DNA from: Novosphingobium cyanobacteriorum
Lineage (GTDB): Bacteria > Pseudomonadota > Alphaproteobacteria > Sphingomonadales > Sphingomonadaceae
NCBI RefSeq assembly: GCF_029436685.1
Contig: NZ_JAROCY010000002.1
Span: 124,001-188,000 of the forward strand
DNA length: 64,000 bases
Direction of reading: 5' to 3'
The position numbers and the translations under genes were made by a program. Positions within the stretch are counted from its first letter, which is position 1, and every line of letters begins with the position of its first letter. The notes below the pieces were generated by a model. It was not told the origin of the DNA. It ran no database searches and saw only the letters and a program-made list of their open reading frames with translations. Positions 15,945-25,650 of the stretch are shown in pieces.

Positions 15945-17033
15945 ATGGAACAGCTTGAACAGACCCTGGCGGCGATTGCCGCGGCCGATACCGCCGATGC
16001 GGTGGAGGCGATCCGCGTGTCCGCGCTTGGCAAGCAGGGGTGGGTTTCCGCCCTGCTCAAGACGCTGGGCGCGATGAGCCCGGAACAGCGCCAGAGCGAA
16101 GGCCCGAAGATCCACGCCGCGCGCGAGGCGGTGACCGCGGCGCTGGGCGAGCGCAAGGGCGCGCTGGAAAGCGCGGCGCTGGAAGCACGGCTGGCGGCCG
16201 AGACGGTGGACCTGTCGTTGCCCGCGCCGGAAACCCCGCGCGGCTCGGTGCACCCCGTATCACAGGTGATGGACGAGCTGGCCGAGATCTTTGCCGACAT
16301 GGGCTTTGCCGTGGCCAGCGGGCCGGAGATCGAGGACGACTGGCACAACTTCACCGCGCTCAACATGCCCGAAACGCACCCGGCGCGGGCGATGCACGAT
16401 ACCTTCTACTTCCCGGACAAGGATGCCGAAGGCCGTTCGATGCTGCTGCGCACGCATACCAGCCCGGTGCAGATCCGCACCATGCTGGCGCAGGGGGCAC
16501 CCTTGCGCATCATCGCACCGGGCCGCGTCTATCGCAGCGACAGCGACGCCACGCACACCCCGATGTTCCACCAGATCGAAGGCCTGGTGATCGACAAGGG
16601 CATCCACCTCGGCCACCTGAAGTGGACGCTGGAAACGTTCCTCAAGGCGTTCTTCGAGCGCGACGACATCGTGCTGCGCCTGCGTCCCAGCTATTTCCCG
16701 TTCACCGAGCCTTCGGTGGAAGTGGACGTGGGCTACACCGTGATCAACGGCAAGCGCGTGGTCGGCGGCGGCGGCGATGTGGAGAACGGCGGCTGGATGG
16801 AAGTGCTGGGCAGTGGCATGGTCAACCGCAAGGTCATCGAATTCGGCGGGCTGGACCCCGATGAATGGCAGGGCTTCGCCTTTGGCACAGGCGTGGATCG
16901 GCTTGCCATGCTGAAATACGGGATGGATGACCTGCGCGCCTTCTTCGATGGCGATGCGCGGTGGCTGGGCCACTATGGCTTCGGGGCGCTCGACGTGCCG
17001 ACCCTTTCCGGCGGTGTGGGAGTGCGGCCATGA
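15945..17033 (+). CDS. pheS: Phenylalanine-tRNA ligase alpha subunit
   Basis: A 362-residue class II synthetase subunit; (alpha beta)2 charges tRNA-Phe. The N-terminal coiled-coil (about 1-85) binds the tRNA. The catalytic core shows [19 protein letters not shown], class II motif 2 ([20 protein letters not shown]) and motif 3 ([18 protein letters not shown]). The length is normal. Its stop overlaps the pheT start (ATGA at 17030-17033), so the subunits are translationally coupled. Confidence 0.97.
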   Translation: MEQLEQTLAAIAAADTADAVEAIRVSALGKQGWVSALLKTLGAMSPEQRQSEGPKIHAAREAVTAALGERKGALESAALEARLAAETVDLSLPAPETPRGSVHPVSQVMDELAEIFADMGFAVASGPEIEDDWHNFTALNMPETHPARAMHDTFYFPDKDAEGRSMLLRTHTSPVQIRTMLAQGAPLRIIAPGRVYRSDSDATHTPMFHQIEGLVIDKGIHLGHLKWTLETFLKAFFERDDIVLRLRPSYFPFTEPSVEVDVGYTVINGKRVVGGGGDVENGGWMEVLGSGMVNRKVIEFGGLDPDEWQGFAFGTGVDRLAMLKYGMDDLRAFFDGDARWLGHYGFGALDVPTLSGGVGVRP

Positions 17034-19429
17034 AGTTTTCGCTGTCCTGGCTGAAGACCTTCCTCGACACCAAGGCCGATGCCGCCACCATCGCGCGCAC
17101 GCTGACCGCGCTGGGGCTGGAGATCGAAGGGGTGGAGGATGCCTCTGCCGCGCTGACCCGGTTCCGCGTGGCGCGCGTGCTGACCGCGGACAAGCATCCG
17201 CAGGCGGACAAGCTGCAGGTGCTGTCGGTGGATCTGGGAGATGGCAACCCGCTGCAGGTCGTCTGCGGTGCGCCCAATGCGCGCGCAGGGCTGGTTGGCG
17301 TGCTGGGCCTGCCCGGTGCGGTGGTGCCCGCCAACGGCATGGAACTGCGCAAGAGCGCGATCCGCGGCGTGGAATCCAATGGCATGATGTGCTCCACGCG
17401 CGAACTGGGGCTGGGCGAGGAGCACGACGGCATCATCGAACTGCCGGCGGATGCGCCGCTGGGCACCAGCTTTGCCGATTACCTGGGCAGCGACCCGGTG
17501 TTCGACGTTTCGATCACGCCCAACCGGCCGGACTGCATGGGCGTTTATGGCATTGCGCGGGATCTGGCGGCGGCCGGCATCGGCACGCTGCAGCCGATCG
17601 AGGTGGCGCACGTGCCCGGCGCCTATCCCTGCCCGGTGGAGATCCGCACCGACGATCCCGAGGGCTGCCCCGCGTTCCACGGCCGGGTGATCCGCGGCGT
17701 GAAGAACGGGCCGAGCCCGCAGTGGCTGCAGGATGCGCTGAAGAGCGCCGGGCAGCGGCCGATCTCGGCGCTGGTGGACATCACCAACTATGTGATGCTG
17801 GGCTATGGCCGCCCGGCGCACGCCTATGACCTCGCCAAGCTGACCGGCGCGGTGGTCGCCCGCCGCGCGGTGGACGGAGAGGGCGTGACCGCGCTGAACG
17901 GCAAGCACTATATCCTCGACCACGAGATGACCGTGATCGCCGACGATGCCGGCGTGCACGACGTGGCCGGGATCATGGGTGGCGAACATTCCGGCTGCAG
18001 CGAGACTACCACCGACGTGCTGCTGGAAGTGGCCTACTTCAATCCGCAGCGCATCGCCCGCACCGGGCAGGCGCTGGCGCTGACGTCTGACGCGCGCGGC
18101 CGGTTCGAACGCGGGGTGGACCCGGCGTTCCTCGATACCGGGCTGGACCTGCTGACCGACCTGATCGTGAAGATCTGCGGCGGCGAGGCGAGCGAGGTGG
18201 TGCGCGCGGGCGCGGCGCCTTCCGGCCAGAAGACCGTGGCCTATGATCCGGCGCTGGCCGGGCAGCTGGGCGGCGTGACCATGAGCGCCAGCGAACAGCA
18301 GCGCATCCTGGCCGCGCTCGGCTTTGGCGTGGTGGAAACGGGCGAGCACTGGGCGGTTTCGGTGCCCACATGGCGCCCCGACGTGGATGGCGCGCCCGAC
18401 ATCGTGGAAGAAGTGATCCGCGTGCACGGGCTGGATGCGGTGCCTTCAACCCCGCTGCCGCGGGCTGATGGTGTGGCCAAGCCGACCGCGACGCCGGTGC
18501 AGGCGCTGGAACGCCGCGTGCGCCGCGCGGCGGCTGCGCGCGGGCTGCACGAGGCGGTGACCTGGTCATTCCTGCCCGAAGCTGAGGCGACGGCCTTTGC
18601 CGATGGGCAGTTCGCGTGGACGCTGGCCAACCCGATTTCGGAAGACCTGAAGGCGATGCGGCCTTCGCTGCTGCCGGGTCTGCTCGGCGCGGCCAAGCGC
18701 AACCTTGATCGCGGCGCATCGTCGGTGCGTCTGTTCGAGATCGGCCGCCGTTACCTGCGCGCCGAGAACGGATCGAGCGACGAGAAGCTGAGCCTTGCGG
18801 TGGTGCTGGCGGGCGAGCGCACCCAGCGCGGCTGGGCGACGGGCAAGGCGGTGGCGTTCGACGCGTTCGACGCCAAGGCCGAGGCGCTGGCGCTGCTGGC
18901 CGAAGCGGGCGCGCCGGTGGAGAACCTGCAGGTGATGGGTGAGGCGGGGGCGCAGTTCCACCCCGGCCAGTCCGCCACGCTGCGGCTGGGGCCCAAGCAG
19001 GTGCTGGCGCGCTTCGGCATGCTGCACCCCGCCACGGCCAAGGCCTTTGACCTGGATGGCCCGGTGGCGGCGGTCGAGCTGTTCCTCGACCGCATCCCCG
19101 CGAAGAAGGCGGCCAGCGGCTTTGCCCGCACCCACTTCGCCCCGCCCGCGCTGCAGGCGGTGACGCGCGATTTCGCCTTCCTCGCGCCGTTGGGCGTGCC
19201 GGCGGGTGATCTGCTTCGTGCGGTGAAGGGGGCTGACAAGCAGGCGATCGTTGCCGCGCGGGTGTTCGACGATTTCCGTGGCGCGGGCGTGCCCGAAGGG
19301 CACAAGAGCATCGCCATCGAGGTGACGCTGCAGCCGGTGGACAAGAGCTTCGACGAAGCCGCGCTGAAGGCGATTGCCGACAAGGTGGTGGCCGCCGCCG
19401 CCAAGCAGGGCGGCGTGCTGCGCGGTTGA
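17030..19429 (+). CDS. pheT: Phenylalanine-tRNA ligase beta subunit
   Basis: A 799-residue subunit. The order of domains is that of bacterial PheT: N-terminal [17 protein letters not shown], an EMAP/tRNA-binding domain (about 40-150, [15 protein letters not shown]), the B3/B4 editing domain that hydrolyses Tyr-tRNA-Phe, B5, the catalytic-like core and the C-terminal anticodon-binding ferredoxin fold (about 705-799). The ATG overlaps the pheS stop; an open frame continues upstream but only inside pheS. It is followed by GC-rich repeat hairpins. Confidence 0.97.
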   Translation: MKFSLSWLKTFLDTKADAATIARTLTALGLEIEGVEDASAALTRFRVARVLTADKHPQADKLQVLSVDLGDGNPLQVVCGAPNARAGLVGVLGLPGAVVPANGMELRKSAIRGVESNGMMCSTRELGLGEEHDGIIELPADAPLGTSFADYLGSDPVFDVSITPNRPDCMGVYGIARDLAAAGIGTLQPIEVAHVPGAYPCPVEIRTDDPEGCPAFHGRVIRGVKNGPSPQWLQDALKSAGQRPISALVDITNYVMLGYGRPAHAYDLAKLTGAVVARRAVDGEGVTALNGKHYILDHEMTVIADDAGVHDVAGIMGGEHSGCSETTTDVLLEVAYFNPQRIARTGQALALTSDARGRFERGVDPAFLDTGLDLLTDLIVKICGGEASEVVRAGAAPSGQKTVAYDPALAGQLGGVTMSASEQQRILAALGFGVVETGEHWAVSVPTWRPDVDGAPDIVEEVIRVHGLDAVPSTPLPRADGVAKPTATPVQALERRVRRAAAARGLHEAVTWSFLPEAEATAFADGQFAWTLANPISEDLKAMRPSLLPGLLGAAKRNLDRGASSVRLFEIGRRYLRAENGSSDEKLSLAVVLAGERTQRGWATGKAVAFDAFDAKAEALALLAEAGAPVENLQVMGEAGAQFHPGQSATLRLGPKQVLARFGMLHPATAKAFDLDGPVAAVELFLDRIPAKKAASGFARTHFAPPALQAVTRDFAFLAPLGVPAGDLLRAVKGADKQAIVAARVFDDFRGAGVPEGHKSIAIEVTLQPVDKSFDEAALKAIADKVVAAAAKQGGVLRG

Positions 19430-19452
19430 CGCCGCGCATCGCCGATAGGATC

Positions 19453-19596
19453 TCACCCCTCTCTGGCAGGGAGGGGCAGCGAGACTTCCCCCGCGAAAGC
19501 GGGGGTTGGTCGCAGCGGGGTGGGCTACAACGCCAGCGCAGACGCCTGGCCTTGCGGGCGCTTTCCCCACCCCAACCCCTCCCCGCAGGGGAGGGC
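19453..19596. repeat. Cluster of GC-rich palindromes after pheT
   Basis: Three strong hairpins lie in a row: CCCCTC/GAGGGG (19456-19461, 19471-19476), CCCCCGC/GCGGGGG with a GAAA loop (19488-19494, 19499-19505) and CCCTCCCC/GGGGAGGG (19577-19584, 19588-19595). GGGGTTGG in the middle is also complementary to CCAACCCC near the end. The design is that of a REP-like intergenic element, probably one of many genomic copies. It may also terminate both flanking convergent transcripts. Confidence 0.6.
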
Positions 19597-19640
19597 TTAT
19601 CTGCATTCCAGCTATTGCATCTGGCATTTGCAGGGGGCGC

Positions 19641-20261
19641 TTATTCGTCCGATCCGTCCATCGGCTCCCCGTATTTGGTGTCAGGCCCGCTTTCGCCGCC
19701 CGAGCCCCAGCCGTGGGCATCGGCTTCATAGGCGCGCTGGATATTGGCGCGGTCCTGCTTCTGCGCTTCGCTGGCGGCCTTCATCGCCTGCTGCTGGATC
19801 TGCGGCATCGTGACCAGTGCGGCGCTCATCATCGCCGGGGTAATGCTGGCCATGTTGAAATCGCGCTGGTTCAGCACGGCATTCACCTGCTCATTGGCGA
19901 TGGTGCGATAAAGCCCGGCAATCTGGGGATTGGCGGCAATGCCCTTTTCCGCGCGGGCCTTGTTCGGTCCTTCGGGCGGCAGCACGTCGGTGACGATGCG
20001 GCTGCCTTCGCCATCGGGCTGGACCTGTGCGGACAGGCGCAGCAGTTCGTTGTCGTCCATGTCCAGCACGCGCCAGACCACGGTATCGCCACGGCGGATC
20101 ACGGCCTCGGTGCCACCTGCCTGGCTGCCGAACAGCATCACCGGGATTTCAGACGCCAACAGCGCGCTGCGCGCCTCGCTGGGCGGAACGGGATAATAGG
20201 TGCCCTTGCCGCATGCCGAAAGCAGCAGCGCAGCAACCAGGGCAAGAACGGAACGCATCAT
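19641..20261 (-). CDS. Predicted lipoprotein of unknown function
   Basis: A 206-residue protein with a lipoprotein signal peptide ending in the lipobox LLLSAC near residue 17. The mature region has a beta-rich middle (VVWRVLDMDDNELLRLSAQV, then SRIVTDVLPP) and a charged, Gln/Ala-rich C-terminus. The ATG at 20261 overlaps the stop of the upstream lipoprotein (TGATG). The two share layout and a similar central phrase about a squared or quadratic quantity in DNA, suggesting an old duplication. No family recognised; envelope location is inferred. Confidence 0.72.
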   Translation of the reverse strand: MMRSVLALVAALLLSACGKGTYYPVPPSEARSALLASEIPVMLFGSQAGGTEAVIRRGDTVVWRVLDMDDNELLRLSAQVQPDGEGSRIVTDVLPPEGPNKARAEKGIAANPQIAGLYRTIANEQVNAVLNQRDFNMASITPAMMSAALVTMPQIQQQAMKAASEAQKQDRANIQRAYEADAHGWGSGGESGPDTKYGEPMDGSDE

Positions 20262-20872
20262 CAATCTCCCATCGCCTTGTCCATGGGCGCGGCATAGTCT
20301 TCAGGTGTTGAGGCACGGTTCGCAGCGGCGCGGTCTCGCGCGGTTTCGGCGCTGTCCTTGCCGGGATCGTCATTGACAGAGAAGTGGAAGGCGCCGCTTT
20401 CCAATCCGCCACGCTGGATCGAACAGACACGGTCGGTATTGTTCAGCCCTTCGCCATTGAACGTGCGCCCTTCCATCGCGGCGTTGACCAGTTCCTCCAC
20501 GGCCGGGCGCAATGGTTGTTTGAGCGCGGGGCGGGGGTAGAACTTGTCGCCATCGTAGATCTCCCCGCCGTGCGGGTCTGCCGGGATGTCGATGATCGCG
20601 CGGGTGCCGTCGCCCTGCGGCTCCAGCCGCACGGCAAAGCGGGCCACGATCTGTCCGCTGCTGGTCACGATCCAGCGGATCGCCTTGCCTGGTGTCTTCA
20701 CCGGCGAGAAGTAGATCAGGATGCCGCATTGGCGCGACATGCGGAAACCGGCGATATCGGCGTGCTCAAGCCGGGCATAGGCTTCTTCGGGGGATAGGCT
20801 CCAGGTCAGGGGAGGCCTTGAACATCCTGCCAGAAAAAGGCAGGCCGCGACCGCTGCAATCCTGATACGCAT
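20261..20872 (-). CDS. Predicted lipoprotein of unknown function
   Basis: A 203-residue protein with signal peptide and lipobox LFLAGC (Cys16). The mature part contains ARFAVRLEPQGDGTRAIIDI, comparable to a stretch of its downstream partner, plus PAVEELVNAAMEGRTFNG. It is co-translated with that partner through a TGATG junction. It is divergent from the aldose-epimerase-like gene across an 85-base spacer. The pair are probably envelope lipoproteins acting together; the function is unknown. Confidence 0.72.
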   Translation of the reverse strand: MRIRIAAVAACLFLAGCSRPPLTWSLSPEEAYARLEHADIAGFRMSRQCGILIYFSPVKTPGKAIRWIVTSSGQIVARFAVRLEPQGDGTRAIIDIPADPHGGEIYDGDKFYPRPALKQPLRPAVEELVNAAMEGRTFNGEGLNNTDRVCSIQRGGLESGAFHFSVNDDPGKDSAETARDRAAANRASTPEDYAAPMDKAMGD

Positions 20873-20957
20873 CGGTGGCCCCCGCCGTTTCCGTTACGGA
20901 ATGCGCACGCTGTGCCACGGCTGGCCCAACAAATGGTAAATGATCGAAGGGAATCGT

Positions 20958-21863
20958 GTGAGACCGCTGGAGGATGACGACGCGCCGGGCCTTGTCCGCA
21001 TCGCCAGCGAAGGGCTGACCGTCGCGATCAACCCGTTCGGGGCAGAGCTGTGGTCGCTCACGGATGCCGAAGGTCGGGAATACATGACCGACGCCGACCC
21101 GGCGTTCTGGTCCGGCCGCGCACCGGTGCTGTTTCCGATCGTCGGCGCGCTGGCTGAGGACCGGTTGCGGCTGGACGGGAAGGACTACACGCTGCCCAAG
21201 CACGGCTTCGCCCGCCGCAGCGCCTTCGCGCCAGTTGAGGTGGCCGCGGCCCATGCGCGTTTCCGCCTCACGGATTCGCCCGATACGCGCGCGGCCTATC
21301 CCTTCGGCTTCGTGCTGGACCTGCTGTTCCGGGTGGAGGGGATGACGCTGTGCATGGAAGCCAGCGTGTTCAACCCGAACCCGGTGGACCTGCCTTTCAG
21401 CTTCGGCTTCCATCCCGCCTTCGCCTGGCCGCTGCCCGGCGGGGCTGACAAGGCGGCGCACCGGCTGGTGTTCGACCGGCCCGAGCCGCAGCCGATCCGC
21501 CGCATCGACAAGGCGAGTGGCCTGCTCCTGCCCGATGGCGCGCCCACGCCGGTGCAGGGGCGCGATGTGGCCTTGGATGCCGACCTGTTCCGCGCCGATG
21601 CGGTGATCTGGACCGACCTCGCCAGCCGCGCCGCATCCTATGGCGCGGACGGCGGCGCCTGGCTCGACGTGGCGTTTCCGGACATGCACATGTTCGGCCT
21701 GTGGCAGGTGCCCGGCGCGCGCTACATCTGCCTGGAACCGTGGGCGGGCCATTCCGATCCGCTGGGCTTCGACGGCGACTTCCGCGAAAAGCCCGGCGTG
21801 GTCCTGCTCCCGCCGGGCGAGACGGCACGGTTCCGCATGGATGTGACGGTGCGCCCGGCATGA
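20958..21863 (+). CDS. Aldose 1-epimerase family protein (LacX-like)
   Basis: A ~301-residue galactose-mutarotase-like beta-sandwich protein that would interconvert sugar anomers. Recognisable parts are INPFGAELWSLTDAEGREYM, the conserved FPIVGAL with LPKHGFARR (catalytic His region), FSFGFHPAFAWPL and CLEPWAGHSDP with the likely catalytic Glu. GTG at 20958 is chosen because GAAGGGA lies six bases before it; an in-frame ATG at 20940 has no ribosome-binding site. The next small gene starts inside its stop codon. The substrate is unknown. Confidence 0.82.
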   Translation: MRPLEDDDAPGLVRIASEGLTVAINPFGAELWSLTDAEGREYMTDADPAFWSGRAPVLFPIVGALAEDRLRLDGKDYTLPKHGFARRSAFAPVEVAAAHARFRLTDSPDTRAAYPFGFVLDLLFRVEGMTLCMEASVFNPNPVDLPFSFGFHPAFAWPLPGGADKAAHRLVFDRPEPQPIRRIDKASGLLLPDGAPTPVQGRDVALDADLFRADAVIWTDLASRAASYGADGGAWLDVAFPDMHMFGLWQVPGARYICLEPWAGHSDPLGFDGDFREKPGVVLLPPGETARFRMDVTVRPA

Positions 21864-22249
21864 GCGAGACGGTTGCCGCCCCCCCGCCGCGATGGGCAGC
21901 GATTACGTGGGCGCTGCTCATTCTTGCGCTGATCGGACTGCTGGCCTTTGCCGCAGACTACAGCAACAGGAAGGCGGCACGCGAACTTCGGCACCTCCTC
22001 TTCGCCAATTCGGCGTTGCCCGCAAATGGCCTTGCGCATTGCATGGCTGATCGGTTTCCGCTGACGCGGAGATGGAGCGCCGTGAACGGCAATGAGAAAC
22101 ACATCCGTGGTTGGAACAGCGCACGTGGCGTTATGATCGACATATTCGATTATCCGCGCGGACGAAGGTTAGAGATTTCTACGCCGGGCGGTCGCCCGCT
22201 GCGCGACCAGGAAGCCGAAGCCCTGCGGACCTGCCTCTCGGGACGCTGA
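21860..22249 (+). CDS. Small single-pass membrane protein
   Basis: A 129-residue protein with one hydrophobic helix (about 13-33, WALLILALIGLLAFAADY) and a C-terminal soluble part that is probably periplasmic (LTRRWSAVNGNEKHIRGWNS, then ISTPGGRPLRDQEAEALRTC). The ATG overlaps the stop of the epimerase-like gene, so the two are coupled. I do not recognise the family. Base composition is slightly lower in GC than the neighbours. Confidence 0.6.
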   Translation: MSETVAAPPPRWAAITWALLILALIGLLAFAADYSNRKAARELRHLLFANSALPANGLAHCMADRFPLTRRWSAVNGNEKHIRGWNSARGVMIDIFDYPRGRRLEISTPGGRPLRDQEAEALRTCLSGR

Positions 22250-22300
22250 TGCGTGGCTGATGCGTGACAGGGCCGCGCCCCTCGGCTAGGGGCGCTCCCC

Positions 22301-23830
22301 ATGTCCAATCGCCGCACCTTCGCCATCATTTCCCACCCCGACGCTGGTAAGACGACCCTTACCGAAAAGCTGCTGCTGCAAGGCGGCGCGATCCACCTTG
22401 CCGGTGAGGTGAAGGCGCGCGGCGCGGCGCGGCGCGCGCGGTCCGACTGGATGAAGATCGAGCAGCAGCGCGGGATTTCCGTGACCAGCTCGGTGATGAC
22501 GTTCCAGAAGGACGGCATCGTCTTCAACCTGCTGGATACGCCGGGGCACGAGGACTTTTCCGAGGACACCTATCGCACGCTGACCGCGGTCGATTCGGCG
22601 ATCATGGTGATCGACGCGGCCAAGGGCATCGAGCCGCAGACGCGCAAGCTGTTCGAGGTCTGCCGCATGCGGTCGGTGCCGATCATCACCTTCGTCAACA
22701 AGGTGGATCGCGAAGGGCGCAGCGTGTTCGAGACGCTGGACGAAGTGGCCGATGCGCTGGCGCTCGACGTGGTGCCGATGTCATGGCCGATCGGCATGGG
22801 CGGGGTGTTCCAGGGCGTACTCGATTTCGCCAGCAACACAATCGCCCGGCCCGAGGGCGACAGCCGCGAGTTCCTGGGCCGTCGTGATGCGCCGGGCGAG
22901 GGCGCGCCGGTCCCCGACGACATCGCCGAGGAGATCGAGCTGGCGCAGGCGGGCTACCCGGAATTCGACCTGACCGCCTATCGCCACGGCGACATGACCC
23001 CGGTCTATTTCGGATCGGCGCTGAAGAATTTCGGCGTGGCAGAGCTGATCGACGCGATCGCCCGCTTCGCCCCGCCGCCGCGGCCGCAGTCATCCGAACA
23101 GGGCACGATCGATCCCGAGCGGGCGGACGTGACCGGCTTCATCTTCAAGGTGCAGGCCAACATGGACCCGCAGCACCGGGACCGGATCGCCTTCATGCGC
23201 ATGGTTTCGGGCACGTTCAAGCGCGGCATGAAGCTGACGCCATCTGGCCTTGGCAAGCCGATCGCGGTGCATTCTCCCATCCTGTTCTTCGCGCAGGACC
23301 GCGAGATCGCCGATACGGCCGAGGCGGGCGACATCATCGGCATTCCCAACCACGGCACGCTGCGCGTGGGCGATACCCTGTCGGAACGCAACGACGTGCG
23401 TTTCACCGGTCTGCCCAACTTTGCGCCGGAAATCCTGCGCCGGGTGGCGTTGAAGGACCCGACCAAGACCAAGCAGCTGCGCAAGGCGCTGGACGATCTT
23501 TCGGAAGAAGGCGTGATCCAGGTGTTCTACCCTGAGATCGGCAGCCAGTGGATCGTCGGCGTGGTGGGGCAACTGCAGCTCGACGTGCTGATCTCGCGGC
23601 TCGAGGCGGAGTACAAGGTGGAGGCGGTGCTGGAACCTTCGCCCTTCGACACCGCGCGCTGGCTGAAGGGTACCGACGCCGCGCTGCGCGATTTTGCCGA
23701 TTTCAACAAGAGCAACCTTGCCAAGGACCGCGACGGCGACCCGGTGTTCATGGCACGGTCGTCCTGGGACGTGGGCTACCAGCAGGAGCGCAACCCCGAG
23801 CTTACCTTCAGCGCGACGAAGGAAAGGTAG
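22301..23830 (+). CDS. prfC: Peptide chain release factor 3
   Basis: A 509-residue translational GTPase that recycles RF1/RF2 after termination. G1 is HPDAGKTTLTEK (12-23), the switch I area carries EQQRGISVTSSV, G3 is DTPGHEDFSEDTYR and G4 is NKVD. The length and C-terminal domains (ending ERNPELTFSATKER) are normal for PrfC, distinguishing it from EF-G. It stands alone on the plus strand, with 51 bases before it. Confidence 0.96.
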   Translation: MSNRRTFAIISHPDAGKTTLTEKLLLQGGAIHLAGEVKARGAARRARSDWMKIEQQRGISVTSSVMTFQKDGIVFNLLDTPGHEDFSEDTYRTLTAVDSAIMVIDAAKGIEPQTRKLFEVCRMRSVPIITFVNKVDREGRSVFETLDEVADALALDVVPMSWPIGMGGVFQGVLDFASNTIARPEGDSREFLGRRDAPGEGAPVPDDIAEEIELAQAGYPEFDLTAYRHGDMTPVYFGSALKNFGVAELIDAIARFAPPPRPQSSEQGTIDPERADVTGFIFKVQANMDPQHRDRIAFMRMVSGTFKRGMKLTPSGLGKPIAVHSPILFFAQDREIADTAEAGDIIGIPNHGTLRVGDTLSERNDVRFTGLPNFAPEILRRVALKDPTKTKQLRKALDDLSEEGVIQVFYPEIGSQWIVGVVGQLQLDVLISRLEAEYKVEAVLEPSPFDTARWLKGTDAALRDFADFNKSNLAKDRDGDPVFMARSSWDVGYQQERNPELTFSATKER

Positions 23831-23888
23831 TCGCCCCTAGCAGGCGAAGGGGTTGAAAGCGGATCGCAACAAGGGCACCTAGCGGCCC

Positions 23889-24758
23889 ATGAACCTGCTT
23901 GGCCCCACTTCGAACACCTTCATCTCGCAACGCCTGCGCCTGCATTATGTGGACTGGGGCAACGCGGACAAGCCGCCGCTGCTGCTGGTCCACGGCGGGC
24001 GTGACCACTGCCGCAGCTGGGACTGGACGGCCGAGGCGCTGCGCGAGGACTGGCACGTCATCGCCATGGATCACCGCGGCCATGGCGACAGCGAATGGGC
24101 CAGCGACGGCAACTATCGCATCATGGACATGGTCTATGACGTGGCGCAGCTGGTGCATCAGCTGAACCTTGCCCCCGTCACCATCGTCTCGCATTCGATG
24201 GGGGCCAATGTCTCGCTCCGCTATGCCGGGCTGTTTCCCGAAGACGTGCGCAAGCTGGTGGCGATCGAGGGCATCTTTCCCAACGCGGAATGGGAAATGC
24301 GGATGAAGGACGTGCCCTTCAGCCGCCGCATCCGGGATTACATCGCAGAAAAGCGCAAGGCCGCCGGCCGCCTGCCACGCCGCTATCCCACGCTGGCCGA
24401 TGCCTATTCGCGCATGAAGACGGAGAACCCGTACCTGACCGACGAGCAGGCGCGGCACCTGACGATCCACGGGATCAACCGCAACGAGGACGGGACCTTC
24501 ACCTGGAAGTTCGATCCCTATGTCCACATCGACCACCCCTATGACATCTCCAGCGAGCGCAAGCACGAGCTGTGGGAGGCGATCAGCTGCCCCACGCTGC
24601 TGCTCAACGGGGCGGATTCGTGGGCGGGCAATCCGGAAACCGATGGACAGATCAAGCATTTCCGCAATGCCAAGGTCGTCGAGTTCGAAAACGCCGGGCA
24701 CTGGCTGCACCATGACCAGTTCGACCGCTTTGTTTCCACGCTGAAGGATTTCCTCTGA
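23889..24758 (+). CDS. Alpha/beta-fold hydrolase
   Basis: A 289-residue hydrolase. The nucleophile elbow is SHSMGAN (Ser near residue 101), the oxyanion region is VHGGRDHCRSWD, and the catalytic His lies in NAGHWLHHDQFD near the C-terminus, with a candidate Asp in NGADSWAG. The family includes epoxide hydrolases, haloperoxidases and C-C hydrolases; HGGRDHCRSWDW is frequent in uncharacterised proteobacterial members. No signal peptide, so cytoplasmic. Its stop codon overlaps the probable CTG start of the following gene. Confidence 0.85.
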   Translation: MNLLGPTSNTFISQRLRLHYVDWGNADKPPLLLVHGGRDHCRSWDWTAEALREDWHVIAMDHRGHGDSEWASDGNYRIMDMVYDVAQLVHQLNLAPVTIVSHSMGANVSLRYAGLFPEDVRKLVAIEGIFPNAEWEMRMKDVPFSRRIRDYIAEKRKAAGRLPRRYPTLADAYSRMKTENPYLTDEQARHLTIHGINRNEDGTFTWKFDPYVHIDHPYDISSERKHELWEAISCPTLLLNGADSWAGNPETDGQIKHFRNAKVVEFENAGHWLHHDQFDRFVSTLKDFL

Positions 24759-25462
24759 GTTCCGGCCTGCGCCTGACCTTCGCCAGCTACAACATCCACA
24801 AGGGCGTGGGGCTGGACCGGCGGCGCGACCCGGACCGCATCCTGGCCGTGCTGCGTGAAATCGATGCCGACGTCATCGCGCTGCAGGAGGCGGACCGCCG
24901 CTTTGGCGCGCGGGCGGCGGTGATCCCGCGCCAGACGCTGGATGATCACAGTCCGTGGAAGCCGGTGGCACCCGGCCTGCGCCCCGCCAGCATCGGCTGG
25001 CACGGCAATGTCCTGCTGGTGCGGCGCGAGATCGAGGTGGTGGACGTCAACCCCGTTCGCCTGCCCACGCTGGAACCGCGCGGCGCGGTGTGCGCCTCCC
25101 TGCGCAAGGACGATCGCTGCTTCCGCGTGATCGGCATGCATCTCGACCTGTCGGGCCTGCGCCGCCGGCAGCAGGTGCAGGCTGTCTGCGCGCATCTGGA
25201 TCAGTGCGGCGATCCGGCCCCGGCGGTGCTGATGGGCGATCTCAACGAATGGTCGGTGCAGGGCGGGGCGCTGGCGGCGTTTCCGGGTGGGTTCCGCGTG
25301 CTGGCGCCGGGGCGCAGCTTTCCGGCGCGGCGGCCACTGGCGCAGCTGGATCGCATCGTCGTGACGGAAGAATGGCAGGCCGAACGGCTCGGCGTGCATC
25401 ACAGTCCACTGGCCGCAGTGGCATCGGACCACCTGCCCGTTTTTGCGCACCTCATGCTGTGA
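24755..25462 (+). CDS. Endonuclease/exonuclease/phosphatase family protein
   Basis: A ~235-residue metal-dependent phosphoesterase. Motifs in order: FASYNIHKGVG (metal-binding Asn), ALQEADRR (metal-binding Glu), GMHLDL, MGDLNEW (Asp-x-Asn) and SDHLPV (catalytic Asp-His). No ATG, GTG or TTG exists between the in-frame stop at 24713 and the GTG at 24806, and starting at 24806 would delete the first motif. The CTG at 24755, overlapping the upstream stop as CTGA, is therefore the likely start. The substrate could be a phospholipid headgroup, inositol phosphate or nucleic acid. Confidence 0.8.
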   Translation: MSSGLRLTFASYNIHKGVGLDRRRDPDRILAVLREIDADVIALQEADRRFGARAAVIPRQTLDDHSPWKPVAPGLRPASIGWHGNVLLVRREIEVVDVNPVRLPTLEPRGAVCASLRKDDRCFRVIGMHLDLSGLRRRQQVQAVCAHLDQCGDPAPAVLMGDLNEWSVQGGALAAFPGGFRVLAPGRSFPARRPLAQLDRIVVTEEWQAERLGVHHSPLAAVASDHLPVFAHLML

Positions 25463-25576
25463 CTGCTGCCTAAAAATTGTGCACTGCAAGATTCCTGCCC
25501 AAGATTCGGGCGCGGTGCCCCGGCAGATGAAGTTCCCCCTGCAGCGTTAACCAAGGAATCCGTGGATTCACGGATT

Positions 25577-25592
25577 TGGCACGCCCTTTGCA
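25577..25592 (+). promoter_or_regulatory. Sigma-54 promoter of glnK-amtB
   Basis: TGGCACG (25577-25583), four bases, then TTGCA (25588-25592) is an exact match to the -24/-12 consensus TGGCACG-N4-TTGCW. It lies 58 bases upstream of the glnK ATG. This implies RpoN-dependent, NtrC-activated expression in nitrogen limitation. Upstream, TGCACT-like half sites are present but no clear full NtrC dyad was found by eye. Confidence 0.85.
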
Positions 25593-25650
25593 AAGTATCC
25601 CGAGCCGGCGGGTCGCCCGGTGAAGGATTGGCCGAGAAAAGGGGGCATGA

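Noticed and set aside
24806..25462. GTG at 24806 as start of the EEP phosphatase
   Set aside because: It would remove the conserved YNIHKG metal-binding motif that is encoded in frame just upstream.
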